DNA from: Phallus indusiatus
Taxonomy: Eukaryota; Basidiomycota; Agaricomycetes; Phallales; Phallaceae
Assembly (NCBI GenBank): GCA_027605045.1
Contig: JAQFWX010000010.1
Span: 186,001 to 250,000 of the forward strand
Direction of reading: 5' to 3'
Length of the DNA: 64,000 bases
Shown: positions 1 to 10,519 of the stretch, piece after piece
How the letters are laid out: each line of letters opens with the position of its first letter
Numbering within the stretch: position 1 is the first letter of the stretch
Program-made: the position numbers and the translations under genes
The notes under the pieces: model-generated
Seen by the model: only the letters and a program-made list of their open reading frames with translations
What the model was told of the DNA's origin: nothing
Database searches by the model: none

Positions 1-10
1 TCGATGATAG

Positions 11-182
11 CCCCGGCCGATTCTTCGCTGCAAACGAGCTGAAGGCGATGATGGCACACATTTTACTCAACTATGATATCAAGTTGGAGAAAGAAGGCGT
101 TCGTCCACCGAACATGTCGCTGGCCACGACCTGTATGCCAAACATGGCCGCGAAAGTGATGTTTAGACGGCGTAGAACATAA
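11..182 (+). CDS. Cytochrome P450, last exon only (cut by left edge)
   Basis: This is the final exon of a P450 monooxygenase whose body lies outside the window. An intron acceptor (AG at 9-10) precedes it. The first base completes the heme-ligand cysteine codon, followed by PGRFFAANELKAMMAH, the tail of the FGxGxHxCPGRFF heme-binding region and L helix. The exon ends with the basic tail VMFRRRRT and a TAA. It matches the last exon of the facing P450 at 3428-5602 almost residue for residue, with the intron in the same place (inside the cysteine codon), so the two are paralogues in convergent orientation. The family resembles fungal ent-kaurene-oxidase-like P450s, an inference from motif wording only. 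Whether the rest of the gene is intact cannot be seen. Confidence 0.85.
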
Positions 183-345
183 GATGCAGGAATAGTCTCA
201 GTGATTAGCGGAACAAATAAGCTGGTCACTCAATGTGAACCCTGCCTATTCTTAAATATTTAACTTATTTATTCAACCTTTCTTAGTAGTAGTAAGTCTA
301 GTGAGAATGTACCCGTATGCCTTTGCATCTGGAGAAGGTATATAG

Positions 346-372
346 TATGGTGTACATTTGTGGTCAGCTCCA
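346..372 (+). repeat. Left arm of 27-base perfect inverted repeat
   Basis: The 27 bases starting TATGGTGTACATTTG and ending CAGCTCCA recur perfectly, in reverse complement, at 2726-2752. The match extends four bases outward with one mismatch. The arms face each other across 2.35 kb, like the terminal repeats of a transposable element, but no clear target-site duplication was found. Confidence 0.75.
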
Positions 373-944
373 TTTTTGTGCCGGCCGGTCACCGGCACAG
401 GGTCTGAATATCTGAGATACCTACCTATTATTGAGAATGAAAATAGACTGTGAGGAAATGCAAATGGCGGCATATTGTAATTTTATATATCCTCTGTTGA
501 ATTCATAATTAAGACCTTAGATGTAAAAATCAAAAAAAGATCACGCAGAATGCATTGAGAATTTGAAATCTGAACAACACTTAGATGATCATATATAGAT
601 GTCTTTATTCAAAATCACTCCATTACATAAATATGCTGTTGAATGAGTGAGTATGAGATGTAGAGGTTTGAACGAAAAAGTGAAATTTTTAAAGGGTGAA
701 TCAGAGAAGGAATTAAAAGGGAATAGGTTTTGTTTCAAAAGATAACAGAAAGTGTCAATAACTTTGACGCATGTTGCAGCATCAGTCAATTGTTGAGGGC
801 GCCGAACGAGGTAGAAGAAGAACCTAAGTACCGTAAAACGGCCCTGCACCAGCTACAGTAAAGCGCAGACAGCAATATATGCACTGTCAAACACTCAAAA
901 ATACCGAAAACTGACGTTTAAAGACCGGAGTCGAGATTCTAGAC

Positions 945-967
945 TGTCTGGTTGTCCCAACCAGACA
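945..967. repeat. Perfect 10-base hairpin with 3-base loop
   Basis: TGTCTGGTTG, loop TCC, then CAACCAGACA: a perfect stem of ten pairs. It lies in non-coding DNA between the two arms of the longer inverted repeat. No adjacent gene end explains it as a terminator, and eukaryotic genes do not use such terminators. It may be a small palindromic repeat relic. Confidence 0.6.
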
Positions 968-2725
968 ATAGCCTCGTTTGGATTGTACCGGGACCACTAG
1001 ACCATACGGACTTAGGTTTATTTTCTTATACTCAGATTCAATCTTAACATTCAGAGATTCTTTAAAAAGCTTGTTCCGTTTGTTTCCTTTATTTCCTCCA
1101 TTTTTTCATTTCTTTGTATTTCTTTTGTTAGCTTCTCCATTTGCTATTTTTCTGAAAAGACTGTCGTTCAAAAAGGGAATTGGAATTCTGTAAGTAACGG
1201 AATATTAGCTAGACCAAAATGTACATATTTAAGAGCGTCGTTTTGACGAAGAAAGATAAGTTCTATTACCCGTTTTACTCAGGAATCAATCTTAAGTCGC
1301 GCTCTCACTTAATTACTTTCAAAACCTATTTTATTTTCTATTCTATCGCTGCTTCCTCTTATCTTACAACTATTCTACTCTATTCTACACACACGCCGGC
1401 TCCCTTCCTTCCCTTATTACTACTGACTCGCATGCTTCACAATCCCTAGTAAACTTTAGAGCAAATTCTAATCGTGTGTGACTAATGTATTAAGGGTACC
1501 TGTGTGCAGTGAACACGACATCTCCCCTGAGTTTGTTGTCCTTGAGTTTGAGAAATTTCTAGTCCCTTTGTCCACATTTGCGCATTCTTGCATTTTTTAT
1601 GTGCCTTCCTTTATTCCACTTTCCTTGTTTCCTATTCCTTCGTGTTCTTTATTTTGTATTACATCTGTTTTGTTATATGAAAGCTTTATGGATATTCAAA
1701 TTTATTTCGTAGAAGTACTTAATACTGTCAATTTAATCTTACTGTAGCATTGATGTGGTGTATCACTCTTGTATGCGTAAATAATCTGAATAGATGTAGT
1801 TTATTTAATTATCTTTTCAATGTGAAATTAGTAAAAGTCGAATTGGATCATATTGTGTGAAATAAAGTCGAAGCCTTGTCGCTGAAATAAGTTCGACCAC
1901 TTGAGAACACCGGATGAATTAACCTTTGAGCGTGAATCGCTCGTGTAGAACGACGATAAGCAAATAAAATTGAGTTGCAAATGGAGAGTTTGAGTGAAGC
2001 AATATTTGGGGCAATAAGACTTACTTCACAATGATACTAACTAATTACATTTACGCCGGTGAATTATATAAATAGATCTAATTAAGAAAGGAAAAAGAGA
2101 TGAGGTCAATTATTACATCAACAAAAACTTGGGAATTTCGAGACATGTTAGACAAACGAAAAATGAGAAAGAGATTAAATAATACAAATGAAAAAACCCG
2201 AACGCGGTACGGATTTACCGGTTCACCTCACAGTTGAAGTCCATCATGTCATCAATTGTTCCAACTTTCAATGAATTCTTCGAATTTGCGCAGTTTAGTT
2301 TCATCTCAACAAGTTCTATTTATCCACAGATCTATAATTTCTGTTGGTTTATTTTCTTCGATAAACTTTTGTGCCTTATCAACTTGAAATGTGTGCTGAA
2401 AGCGTTATAAAGCACTCAGCTTTTTAAAGAGCACCACTGAAAGTTATTGACCTAAAATTCTATGAATCAGTTTTAATTTTTTATGGAGTAAAAATTGAGG
2501 ATCCATGTTGAACCAATTTAGCCAGAGGTAGTATTATTTAGGGGAATAATTACATGTCTATATTATGCTTGAAATACGAAAAAAACACACTCTTTATTGT
2601 AGCTCTTGTCTAAATCACTGTCTTCCGGTGAATGAGACGCTGATGCCATACAATCCTACAATAATCTTGAGATATCTCATCACTGATCAGGCCGAATCAT
2701 CCCGGACTTAAGCGGTGTGCCGAAG

Positions 2726-2752
2726 TGGAGCTGACCACAAATGTACACCATA
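2726..2752 (-). repeat. Right arm of 27-base perfect inverted repeat
   Basis: Reverse complement of 346-372 with no mismatch over 27 bases. It lies about 680 bases downstream of the stop codon of the minus-strand P450, while the left arm lies 160 bases downstream of the plus-strand P450 tail. The sequences between each arm and its neighbouring P450 are not alike, so the repeat is not simply shared 3' flank of the paralogues. Confidence 0.75.
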
Positions 2753-3427
2753 ATATAGTATATATATGCGCGTGTATGGGTTACGAATCGTGTGTAGTGA
2801 TGTGTTTGATGACTTAGATTTAAAAGATCCTGGAACGCGGATGCCAACTATCAGTTATATATGTAATACCCATAATTCAAATTCAATTGTAATTAGTTTA
2901 GCTGGTTATCGAAACGATTGGTGATGCTTCATCATCGCCGCTGTTGGACTCATGATGGTCCGGCGTTGGGCGTTCGGATCTCATGCTAATTAGCGTTGTT
3001 CCACGGATTTGGTTCGGCAAATCATTAGTACTAGTGTTATCGTAACATTGAGAAGCTCCATTATTAACATTCATTGAACTCTAAACCCTAATTCTTAGTT
3101 GGAAATTCATAAATTGTCATGTACATATACATATATGCGTGATGGTGTGATGCATCGCTAATAATATATTTCATAGATAGTTTCGAATTCTTTCTGAGAA
3201 AATAGATGAAAGAATAATTCAGAAATACATTGCGAAGGAAGTAGAAAGAAGAGGAAATAAGAGAGCGGGCCTTACTTCATACGCCAATTAAACAATACGG
3301 TGGTAGATGTTCGCCCCCAATTATAAAAACACATGTCACATAAATCGACTATACACTTGTAGTTTACAAAAAAAACTATCTGAAAAAATGAATGAACTGA
3401 TATTCACTCAGTAATAATCACCGAATT

Positions 3428-5602
3428 TCACAATTCGCGTCGCCGTCTGAACATAACCTTCGCACTCATATTAGGAACACAGGCCAATGCGAATGACACG
3501 TTCGGAGGACGAACACCCTCATTCTCCATTTTGATATCATAATTGAGTATAAGGTGAGCCATCATCGCCTTTAACTCGTTCGCAGCGAAAAATCGACCTG
3601 GGCTGGGATAAAGCAATAGAGAGTTAGCATGAATTCACTAGCATTTCACGATCACCATGCTTCTTGTTATTACTCACCATGCATGCTTTCCATGACCAAA
3701 AGAAATGTAATCCGGAGAGGTATTGACAAACTGGTTTGTAGTATTCAAACCTTCGTGAGATCTTATCTCTGCAAACCTGAAACCATCAAACTTGTCGCCT
3801 TCGGGGTATTTTTCATCGTCGCGGTGAATTGGGTGTGCAGCAGCAGCAACGAAAGATCCTTTTGGAATTAAAGTACCGTCAGAGAAAGTGAAATCCTGCA
3901 TTGCCAATCGGCTTAAGGAAACTGCGGAATAAACGCGTATCAAATTTAAGCCCGAAATCGCTTGCAAATAACTGTCCACTTACTGTATGAAATCCCGTTG
4001 TATCGTTGACTTTCTTTGAAGAAACTATCTAGTTTATGCATTTTCGTCATTGCAACTTTTGACCATCCTTCTTTGGCAATAACAGCTTCAATTTCCTCCC
4101 TGATTGGTTGGATATAATGCGGTTCAGCGGCGAGGTGATACAGAGCGTGCGTGAAACTCTGTTTCGTGTGCACGACGTTAATTTTACACAAAGAAGAAAT
4201 AAAGTTCAAGACACGAACCATACTACTTGTATGAATAGCTGCGAAATTGAGAGTAAGAACTCTGTTTGTTAAGTCGGCTACGGATAGCTGATCGCCAGTA
4301 GCTTCTTCCATCAGCCACGACAGAAGATCATTCTGCGGAAAAACAGTTCATTCTTGCATTATTGAATGAGATTTGTTTGGAAACGTACCGGTTTGTCTGG
4401 ATAGTCTTGACCGTACTCTTCAATTTTTCGGCGTCGTTCTTCGATGGAGGGACCAAGGTACTTCGAAACTATGGCGATTGATTGTGGAACTTTGGTCAAA
4501 TACCTTGCTGCCAATCTTGATGAAATTAGATGCGTAATAAGTAGCTGAATGTTCAATTAGGACTCACGGTCTCAAAAATGCCGGCATGCGAGCTAATGCA
4601 TCACGGCCGTCGGTAACACTCTTCGTGAAATCAATATTGACTTGAAGGTACTCCGGTTCACGACCTACGAGAAAAGTGTGAATACAAGGTCATTTTGAGA
4701 CATTTAAATCATGCATACAAAGAGGCAGTCCGACAAAGACTCTGTTAGAAGCACGCGCGACAATCTGAACAACCTTGGTATATGCGTTTACCGAAGTCCA
4801 ATCTAGATATTTGCGCGACAGTTGGTTGAGATAGCGACATGAATCTTATACCATACGCAACATACCTCCCGTCAAAGGGATATTGTCATCAAATGCAACT
4901 TGAATCTCCTCTCGAAGATCATCAAACAAGTGTGCGAGGTTCTTGGTAAGTTGCGAACGTACGACACCGACATGGTATTCGTTTGTGGAGATGGTGGGAC
5001 CCAAAAGATATTTCACGAAAAGTGTCTGGAGTGATATTATCAACTTGTGAGTTTATAATCAGCAAGAACGTGAGAATTTCAATTGAACCTCGTTAACCGA
5101 CTCTTTGAATGACATTACATCGTCAGGAGCTTTCCGCAATTCCTCAATCTGATCCGCTCGAGTTACGATAACATGCCAGCGTCTGTCATTCGGTATTCGA
5201 TAAACGCTATTCTTATACTATATATGGCATATAAATTTTAACCGAAGAAACAATTACCAGAAATGGCGGAAGCACCCGTGCACAGACCTTGTCGTAACCG
5301 GTAGTGAGAAGTTGTGGACCGTCATTGATAAAACGTTTCCCTGTAGTGTAAATAGAAAGAATATCACTCCCCACAGCTGGTATATGAGTCTAAAGAATAA
5401 TAGAAGGTCAGGACCTGTCACTGGATTGAGACGAGAAGAACCGCACGTATGGATTGGGCTTTAGGATCAAAAATGCCCCGTATGAAAGTATCATGGCAAG
5501 TAATGTGAACCCAATCCATGAGAATGTCAATGGAGGTTCGTGAATTTGAAAGGGGAGGAAATAACTTTGCAATGGGTTGACGGAAAAATTTGCTGAGGAC
5601 AT
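3428..5602 (-). CDS. Cytochrome P450 monooxygenase (ent-kaurene-oxidase-like)
   Basis: Membrane-bound heme-thiolate monooxygenase, expected in the ER and likely to oxidise a lipophilic secondary metabolite; the substrate is unknown. About ten exons are readable on the minus strand. The chosen ATG (5602) gives an N-terminal anchor (LTFSWIGFTLLAMILSYGAF). Exons then read IPAVGSDILS, RWHVIVTRADQIEELRKAPD and the C-helix region. The I helix reads FAAIHTSSMSFTHALYHLAA, interrupted by an intron, the K-helix ESQR is present, and the heme region FGHGKHACPGRFFAANE has its cysteine codon split by the intron at 3603-3677. The tail VMFRRRREL ends at 3428. The phase of the first intron (near 5390-5415) could not be closed cleanly with canonical sites. 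The P450 tail at 11-182 is a close paralogue pointing at it. It appears functional. Confidence 0.88.
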
Positions 5603-7503
5603 TGTCAATGGGAGATTCTGTCACGCTTTAGGACCGTCAAGGCAAAGTCAAGCCTTTATAAGTGTTCCCGAAGAGCAAGAGAAACCTGTCACCTTATACA
5701 GGAGTACTGTTCTGAAAAATGGCCGATAGTCTGCGAACCCGATAGGTAGCCCTTCCGGTTATGCGAGAAGAACGTCGCGAATACATTTTCCGAAGAAGCC
5801 GATGGGAGGATGCGTATGCAACGCCATGATCATGCTGACGTGGGTATAAATTAAGGATGACGGCGAAAATCCTTATCGATTAACCACAGGCATTCATTGA
5901 TTGGTTGGGAATCACGGTCAATTACAAGTCAATTAATTTCCAGTATTTGAATCTACAAATGGGTAACCTTTGGTCAAGCATCCGGTGGAAAGAAGCCTTT
6001 CAGCTCAAATTGATTTCTGACTGGCGAGAGGGTTGCCGTCAAGCCTTGAAGTGAGAACATGTGAGTACAGCTGCATGCAGGGTAATGCATTCATGTGCAT
6101 AACAAACCAGGTATTACTATTATGAGGTATTGTGCAGTATGTCATTGTGCACCATTTTATCGGTTCGCTTGGAGTCTGCGAGTCGAACCGGGACTCCAAG
6201 AGCCTATCAGTTCCCAATTAGTAAAGAGAGTCCCCTCAGCGTGGCATCCCAAGCGCGTCCTTTATAAAAACTACGCGGAAATCCCACCATCACAAATTAT
6301 CTGGTGAGTCAGGGTGACTTACGCAATGTTATCTTGTGTCATAACATTCCGCATCACCAAGCCATGGCTCTTACCCGATGCGAACGGCTGAAGGAAGAAA
6401 GAAGTCAAAGACCTTTCGAATTTAGCAATGCAGAAAAAAAGATGCCGGAAACATCACATAGGCTGTATGGTTATAAATAGATCCCATCCAGTTCGGTCTG
6501 GGCTTTATTACAATGTTCATGGACACTTGCTCAGGTTCAAATTATTTCTCCGTGATTCAACTAAGCTTGTGATTACCCATTTCACTCAAAGGTCTTTAAG
6601 TTTTGGAAATTGAAACTGAATTTTGTGAAAAGAACATGCCTTCCTCAATTAGTTGACCACCCATGTCAATGATCCCGATTCCAATGAAACCGGTTCCAAA
6701 CTGACTCAGCCATCGCAATCTTGATGCCCGAGGATGAAACCACTATGTTCTTTCCCTCCGTCTGCCCTATTTTCTCGGTAAGAGGATAGTATTTAATTCC
6801 TTCTCCTGTCTGTCATAAGCGATCCTCAAAGACGCCAGGGCCCAGTGCAAAGGTGCCAAGCGATTTAAACAGTGGCAAAGGCAGCTTCTTTCGCTTCTCT
6901 GTATTGTATCGGCAGCACATTGGCCTTATTTCATTCCATGAGTAATTAGGATTTAATTGGACCAGTTCCATATTCCAGAAGGATCCAATTACCTCAGTTC
7001 CAAACCGGTCTCAAGTCCGAATTTGAGCTGGATACCGCCGATTCAAACCATATTGGAGCCGAAAATTTGTTGAACCGTGACCTCAGACACTGTAAGTAAT
7101 AATGACGCGGAAGATAAATCAATACAAGGTTTTTGTGTGGCTAATGAAGCCAAGCAATAGTGTTATCTCATAACGAGCTCGTTGTACTGTTTTCAATTCT
7201 TGGAACCCGATTAATTTACAGAACTTACAAACCCCTTGACGCGACGAGGACAGAGTGATATTTATAAGGAAATTCCGGTTGTACAAACGTATTTCTTCAA
7301 AACCGCGAGCTGTGAAGCGAGCAGCGAACCTTAACTTCAGAAAAGACTAACGAGGGAAGACATATTTACTGTACCTTATGCCTAACGATGAAGCTATGCA
7401 TTTGTATCTTCATAAGAAATGAGGTCATTAAGACGAGAAGAGCGAGGGCGAATAGAACACTTGAAAGGTGGAGGGAAACTAGAGTCGTGTGAGAGCGAGA
7501 ATA
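5603..7503. other. Intergenic region holding repeat copy 1
   Basis: Non-coding stretch between two minus-strand P450 genes. The first part (5603-6620) is the putative promoter of the 3428-5602 P450 and contains only short shadow frames. The second part (6625-7078) is the first copy of the dispersed repeat described separately. From about 7079 the sequence matches the 3' flank of the next P450 in the tandem array. Confidence 0.6.
6625..7078 (+). repeat. Dispersed repeat copy 1 (halves in order B-A)
   Basis: About 450 bases in two halves. Half B (about 6625-6865, from GTGAAAAGAACATGCC to the GCGATTT region) and half A (about 6870-7078, from CAGCTTCTTTCGC to GAACCGTGA) both recur at 10064-10519, each in reverse complement, yet B still lies left of A. 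On the reverse strand parts read as protein-like stretches (KNIVVSSSGIKIAMAESVWN in half B, RYNTEKRKKL in A) broken by stops, so it may be a decayed coding element. No known transposon family was recognised. Confidence 0.7.
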
Positions 7504-10063
7504 TTAAAAATAACCGGAGACTGACAGAATCAAAGGTGTTTCAATGTACTCTTTCGAAATGGGAATATCTAATCCATTTTCATCCTTCTTGGGCACAAAT
7601 TCAAAGGCTTTCAACATCGGTGCTAGTAAAAGGAAAATTGTATTGTAGGCGAAGAAGCGACCTGGACATAATCTTTTACAGATGTCAATCAGGGTGATAT
7701 GTACAACCCACGGCCGAAGATAAATACAAAAACTAACCTCCGTCCAAACCCAAAGGATTCTATAGGAGAAGGGATACCACTGGATTGAAAGTACCTTTCT
7801 GGATTGAATTCGTCAGGCTTGGGACCATACTTAGCATCGCGCAAAATTTGTCTAGCCGAAAGTTAGTAAAGAAAATTGAACAAAAAGAGAATAATACAGT
7901 ATATCCAAAATGACAACACTTCCTTTGGGAATAAAGAATTCTCCAAGGACACCATCTTCCAATGCAGCATGAGGAACACCTAGTGGTAGAGGGGGTCTCC
8001 AACGTAATACCTCATAACAAAATGCATTAAAATAAGGCAAATCGGCACGATCTGCTAAGGTTGGCAAACGATCACCCAGGACCTTATCGAGCTCGTCTTG
8101 TAATTTCTGCTGGATCTCAGGAAACAAAAGACAGATCCAGATTGCATGCAGCAGGAAGGATATAAGCTGGGTGAAATTAAGCCAATTTCTTCTTCCTCAA
8201 ATGGTAGTTACGTACGGTTCCCGCAGCTGCCGCGTACGCCATTCCTGCTGTGTTGCTTATCACTACTTCTTCGTCAGGCAAAGGGGAGTCCTCAAGCGTG
8301 TGCAATCTTTCCAAGGATATTGATACAAAAGAATGATCCGGCTCTTTGCGATTCTGTTTGTCTGTAAGACAAAATTTCATTTGTCTTGGTTTTTGTGTAC
8401 CTTCACAATACTAAATGGAACCTCGGTGGCATCACGGGTTACTTTTCTGTATTTTGTAATATGATTCTTGAATCCCGATCCTGGAACCCACCCAAGCACA
8501 GGCTGCACTAAGAACTGGTCACAAATTGGAAGCCAAGCTAAGAGTAACGTACTTACGTTTCGGAAAAATGTCCACAAGCCATTGACCGGGCAACACGGTC
8601 GGATCAAGTCCTTCAAGGGCCAAATGAATCTTGTCAAGAAAGGTGTCCCCACTTGGCTTAATATCGATAGCATATGTCACCTGGGAAGAAATCGACGAAC
8701 GATATTAACAGCTTAGAAAGTACTAAAGCTCTGGGTACCCCATACATACATTCAATATAATCTGACTGATAGCGAACTTTATGTGTTCTTCAAAATCATC
8801 GGGAGTCTTGAGCAAGTTCCGAAGTAGCAAGCTTATTGAAATTTTGATCAAAGTATGGTGAATGGAGGTTATGATCTTTCTCACCGAGATGATTTTATCT
8901 GAACCGGCTCGAATGCTACCACAGCTCTAGAATTGAAAAACTGAGTAAATGCCCTGATGTGCCGTCTCCACCAAGTTCCATATGGTATGAGGGCAATGTT
9001 GTAGTCCCAGCCTAATCTATTATAATTTGAACAATCACAATTACCTGCATGAAACTGGCAGCGTACAGCTCGGCCATGCGGAAGAGGGGTCTATCAGAGT
9101 ACGTCGCCCCCTGTTTCACCGCAAAAAGCTCTTGTGCAATCTCATCGGAATATACGAAGACGATTGGTGTCCCGAAACTATGAATCGATACAATATCGCC
9201 TAAAATATATGTATAAATTATGTTCAAATTAAAAGTAAAACTGCAACGGGAATTTACCATATTTCGCTCTCCATTTTTTCATTAAGATTGAGGTAAAGGC
9301 TTCCATATAATGCCCGACAATCGGTTTTCCGGGAGGTCCAGGGGGAAGTTTTAAACCTATCAAACCCAAGGGTAAGCCTGAATTCCGAACGAATTAAAGA
9401 TAAAAAAAGCGGTTCAACATTCCTCTAGGAGGTCGATGCTTTCGTTTACATAGGAGATCCACACAATACACAAACACAAGGGACAAGGAGAATAACTGCA
9501 GGGCGATCGTGAACATGGGAACGCAGAAGGTAATCAGGGTGATCCACTAGTGAGACTTAAGCAACATATATACAATCTATTACGCGTTGCCGATGAGCGG
9601 TGGCATGAGAAACACCGATTTGATACGGCTTAGACTCCTCGGACACCAATAGAGGAGGATCTCCCACACTGCCGTTCCAGTAGTCGGACTAACACTCGGC
9701 CAACTATCGTAGCATGTCATTTCTAGTATCTTATTGCGCGACCTCTCGAAAAACTTGGATATGCAGAGGATTACTATAGAATATTAGTGAATGTCGCTCT
9801 TGAGCTTAGAAAATCACTACACACCAGATCGAGAGTGCAGGCTATTTTCACCCAGTGATTCTTGTTCAGCACAACACGCAATGACAAACGCCCCGCTTAT
9901 TTTGGTTAAAGCTAAATGTTAAGAAATGATTAAGAAGCTGGATTGAAGCTAAGATATGCAACAACCTGTCAGCCGAGCGCCGTGTTAGCATGTGTTGTGA
10001 GTCGGCGACGGTGCGAGCAGTTGAGGATTGTAGTTGGGCGTCAGCAACTTCAAACTTCCACAA
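7079..10063. repeat. Tandem duplication unit 1 (P450 copy C)
   Basis: This unit of about 3 kb carries a P450 gene with its 3' flank and promoter, and is repeated at 10520-13483 with an offset of about 3.43 kb. Long identical runs occur in exons, introns and flanks. Both units begin with GTGACCTCA and end with a CAGCAACTTCA..CACA stretch, and each is bordered on its left by other sequence: the repeat copies 6625-7078 and 10064-10519. Confidence 0.8.
7504..9516 (-). CDS. Cytochrome P450, tandem copy C (possibly disrupted)
   Basis: P450 of the group annotated in fungi as O-methylsterigmatocystin-oxidoreductase-like; about ten exons. It starts MFTIALQLFSLSL (membrane anchor) and continues with LPPGPPGKPIVGHYM, the C-helix WWRRHIRAFTQFF, the I-helix region AGMAYAAAAGTLIS, the K-helix EVLR, PERYFQ, and the heme region FGFGRRLCPGRFFA. 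It ends in LILSVSGYF and a TAA at 7504. Introns of about 50 bases keep phase, including one that removes the unusual LASNL stretch before QPVLGWVPGSG. Oddities: the conserved I-helix Asp-Thr pair is replaced by Gly-Thr-Leu. In addition, the first exon runs into an in-frame TAA (9394-9396) before the only visible GT donor, so the N-terminal join is unresolved and the copy may be a pseudogene. Confidence 0.8.
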
Positions 10064-10519
10064 ATCGCTTTGCACTGGCGTCTCTGAAGATGGCTTATGA
10101 CAGACAGGAGCAGGAAAGATACTCATACTATCCTCTTATCGAAAAGATAGGACTGATGAAGGGAAAGAACATAGTGGTTTCATCCTATCTCGGCATTTAG
10201 ATTGCGATGGCTGAGCCAGTTTGAAACCAGTTTCATTGGCAGACCGAACTCAAAATCGCGATCATGGGTGGTCAATTGGCTGAAGAAGGCATGTTCTTTT
10301 CACGGTTCATCAAATCTTCGACTCCAATTTAGTTTGAATCGGCGGTATCTAGCTCAATTTCGGACTTGAGACCGTTTGGAGCTGAGGTAACTATTAGGAC
10401 ATTTTTTTCGGAGTATAGAACTGGTTCAATTAAATCACCTAAATACTCATGGAATGAAATAATAAGTCCCATGCGCTACCGATACAATACACAGAAGCGA
10501 AACAAGCTGTCCTTGCGCG
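10064..10519 (-). repeat. Dispersed repeat copy 2 (both halves flipped in place)
   Basis: Second copy of the repeat at 6625-7078, lying exactly between the promoter end of tandem unit 1 and the 3' end of tandem unit 2. Reverse-complemented B (about 10064-10300) is followed by reverse-complemented A (about 10301-10519). The order B-then-A is kept while each half is inverted, which equals an inverted copy that is circularly permuted. An open stretch ending YYPLIEKIGLMKGKNIVVSS shows the best-preserved protein-like reading. Confidence 0.7.

Larger units (their letters stand above)
183..3427. other. AT-rich intergenic region between convergent P450s
   Basis: About 3.2 kb without a convincing gene. 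Short open frames at 978-1747 on the plus strand are rich in Phe, Leu and Ser from T-rich DNA and carry no motif. The region holds a 27-base perfect inverted repeat (346-372 and 2726-2752) and a perfect hairpin at 945-967. It may be the remains of a non-autonomous transposable element, but no transposase-like frame was recognised. Confidence 0.6.

Noticed and set aside
978..1747. Three plus-strand open frames of 71-89 codons
   Set aside because: Phe/Leu/Ser-rich translation of T-rich non-coding DNA; no motif, no splice context and no agreement between frames.
3629..3871. Plus-strand frame of 80 codons
   Set aside because: Antisense shadow of the minus-strand P450 exon around the heme region.
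6160..6200. GTTCGACTC word on the minus strand, like a tRNA T loop
   Set aside because: No pairing stem around the loop.
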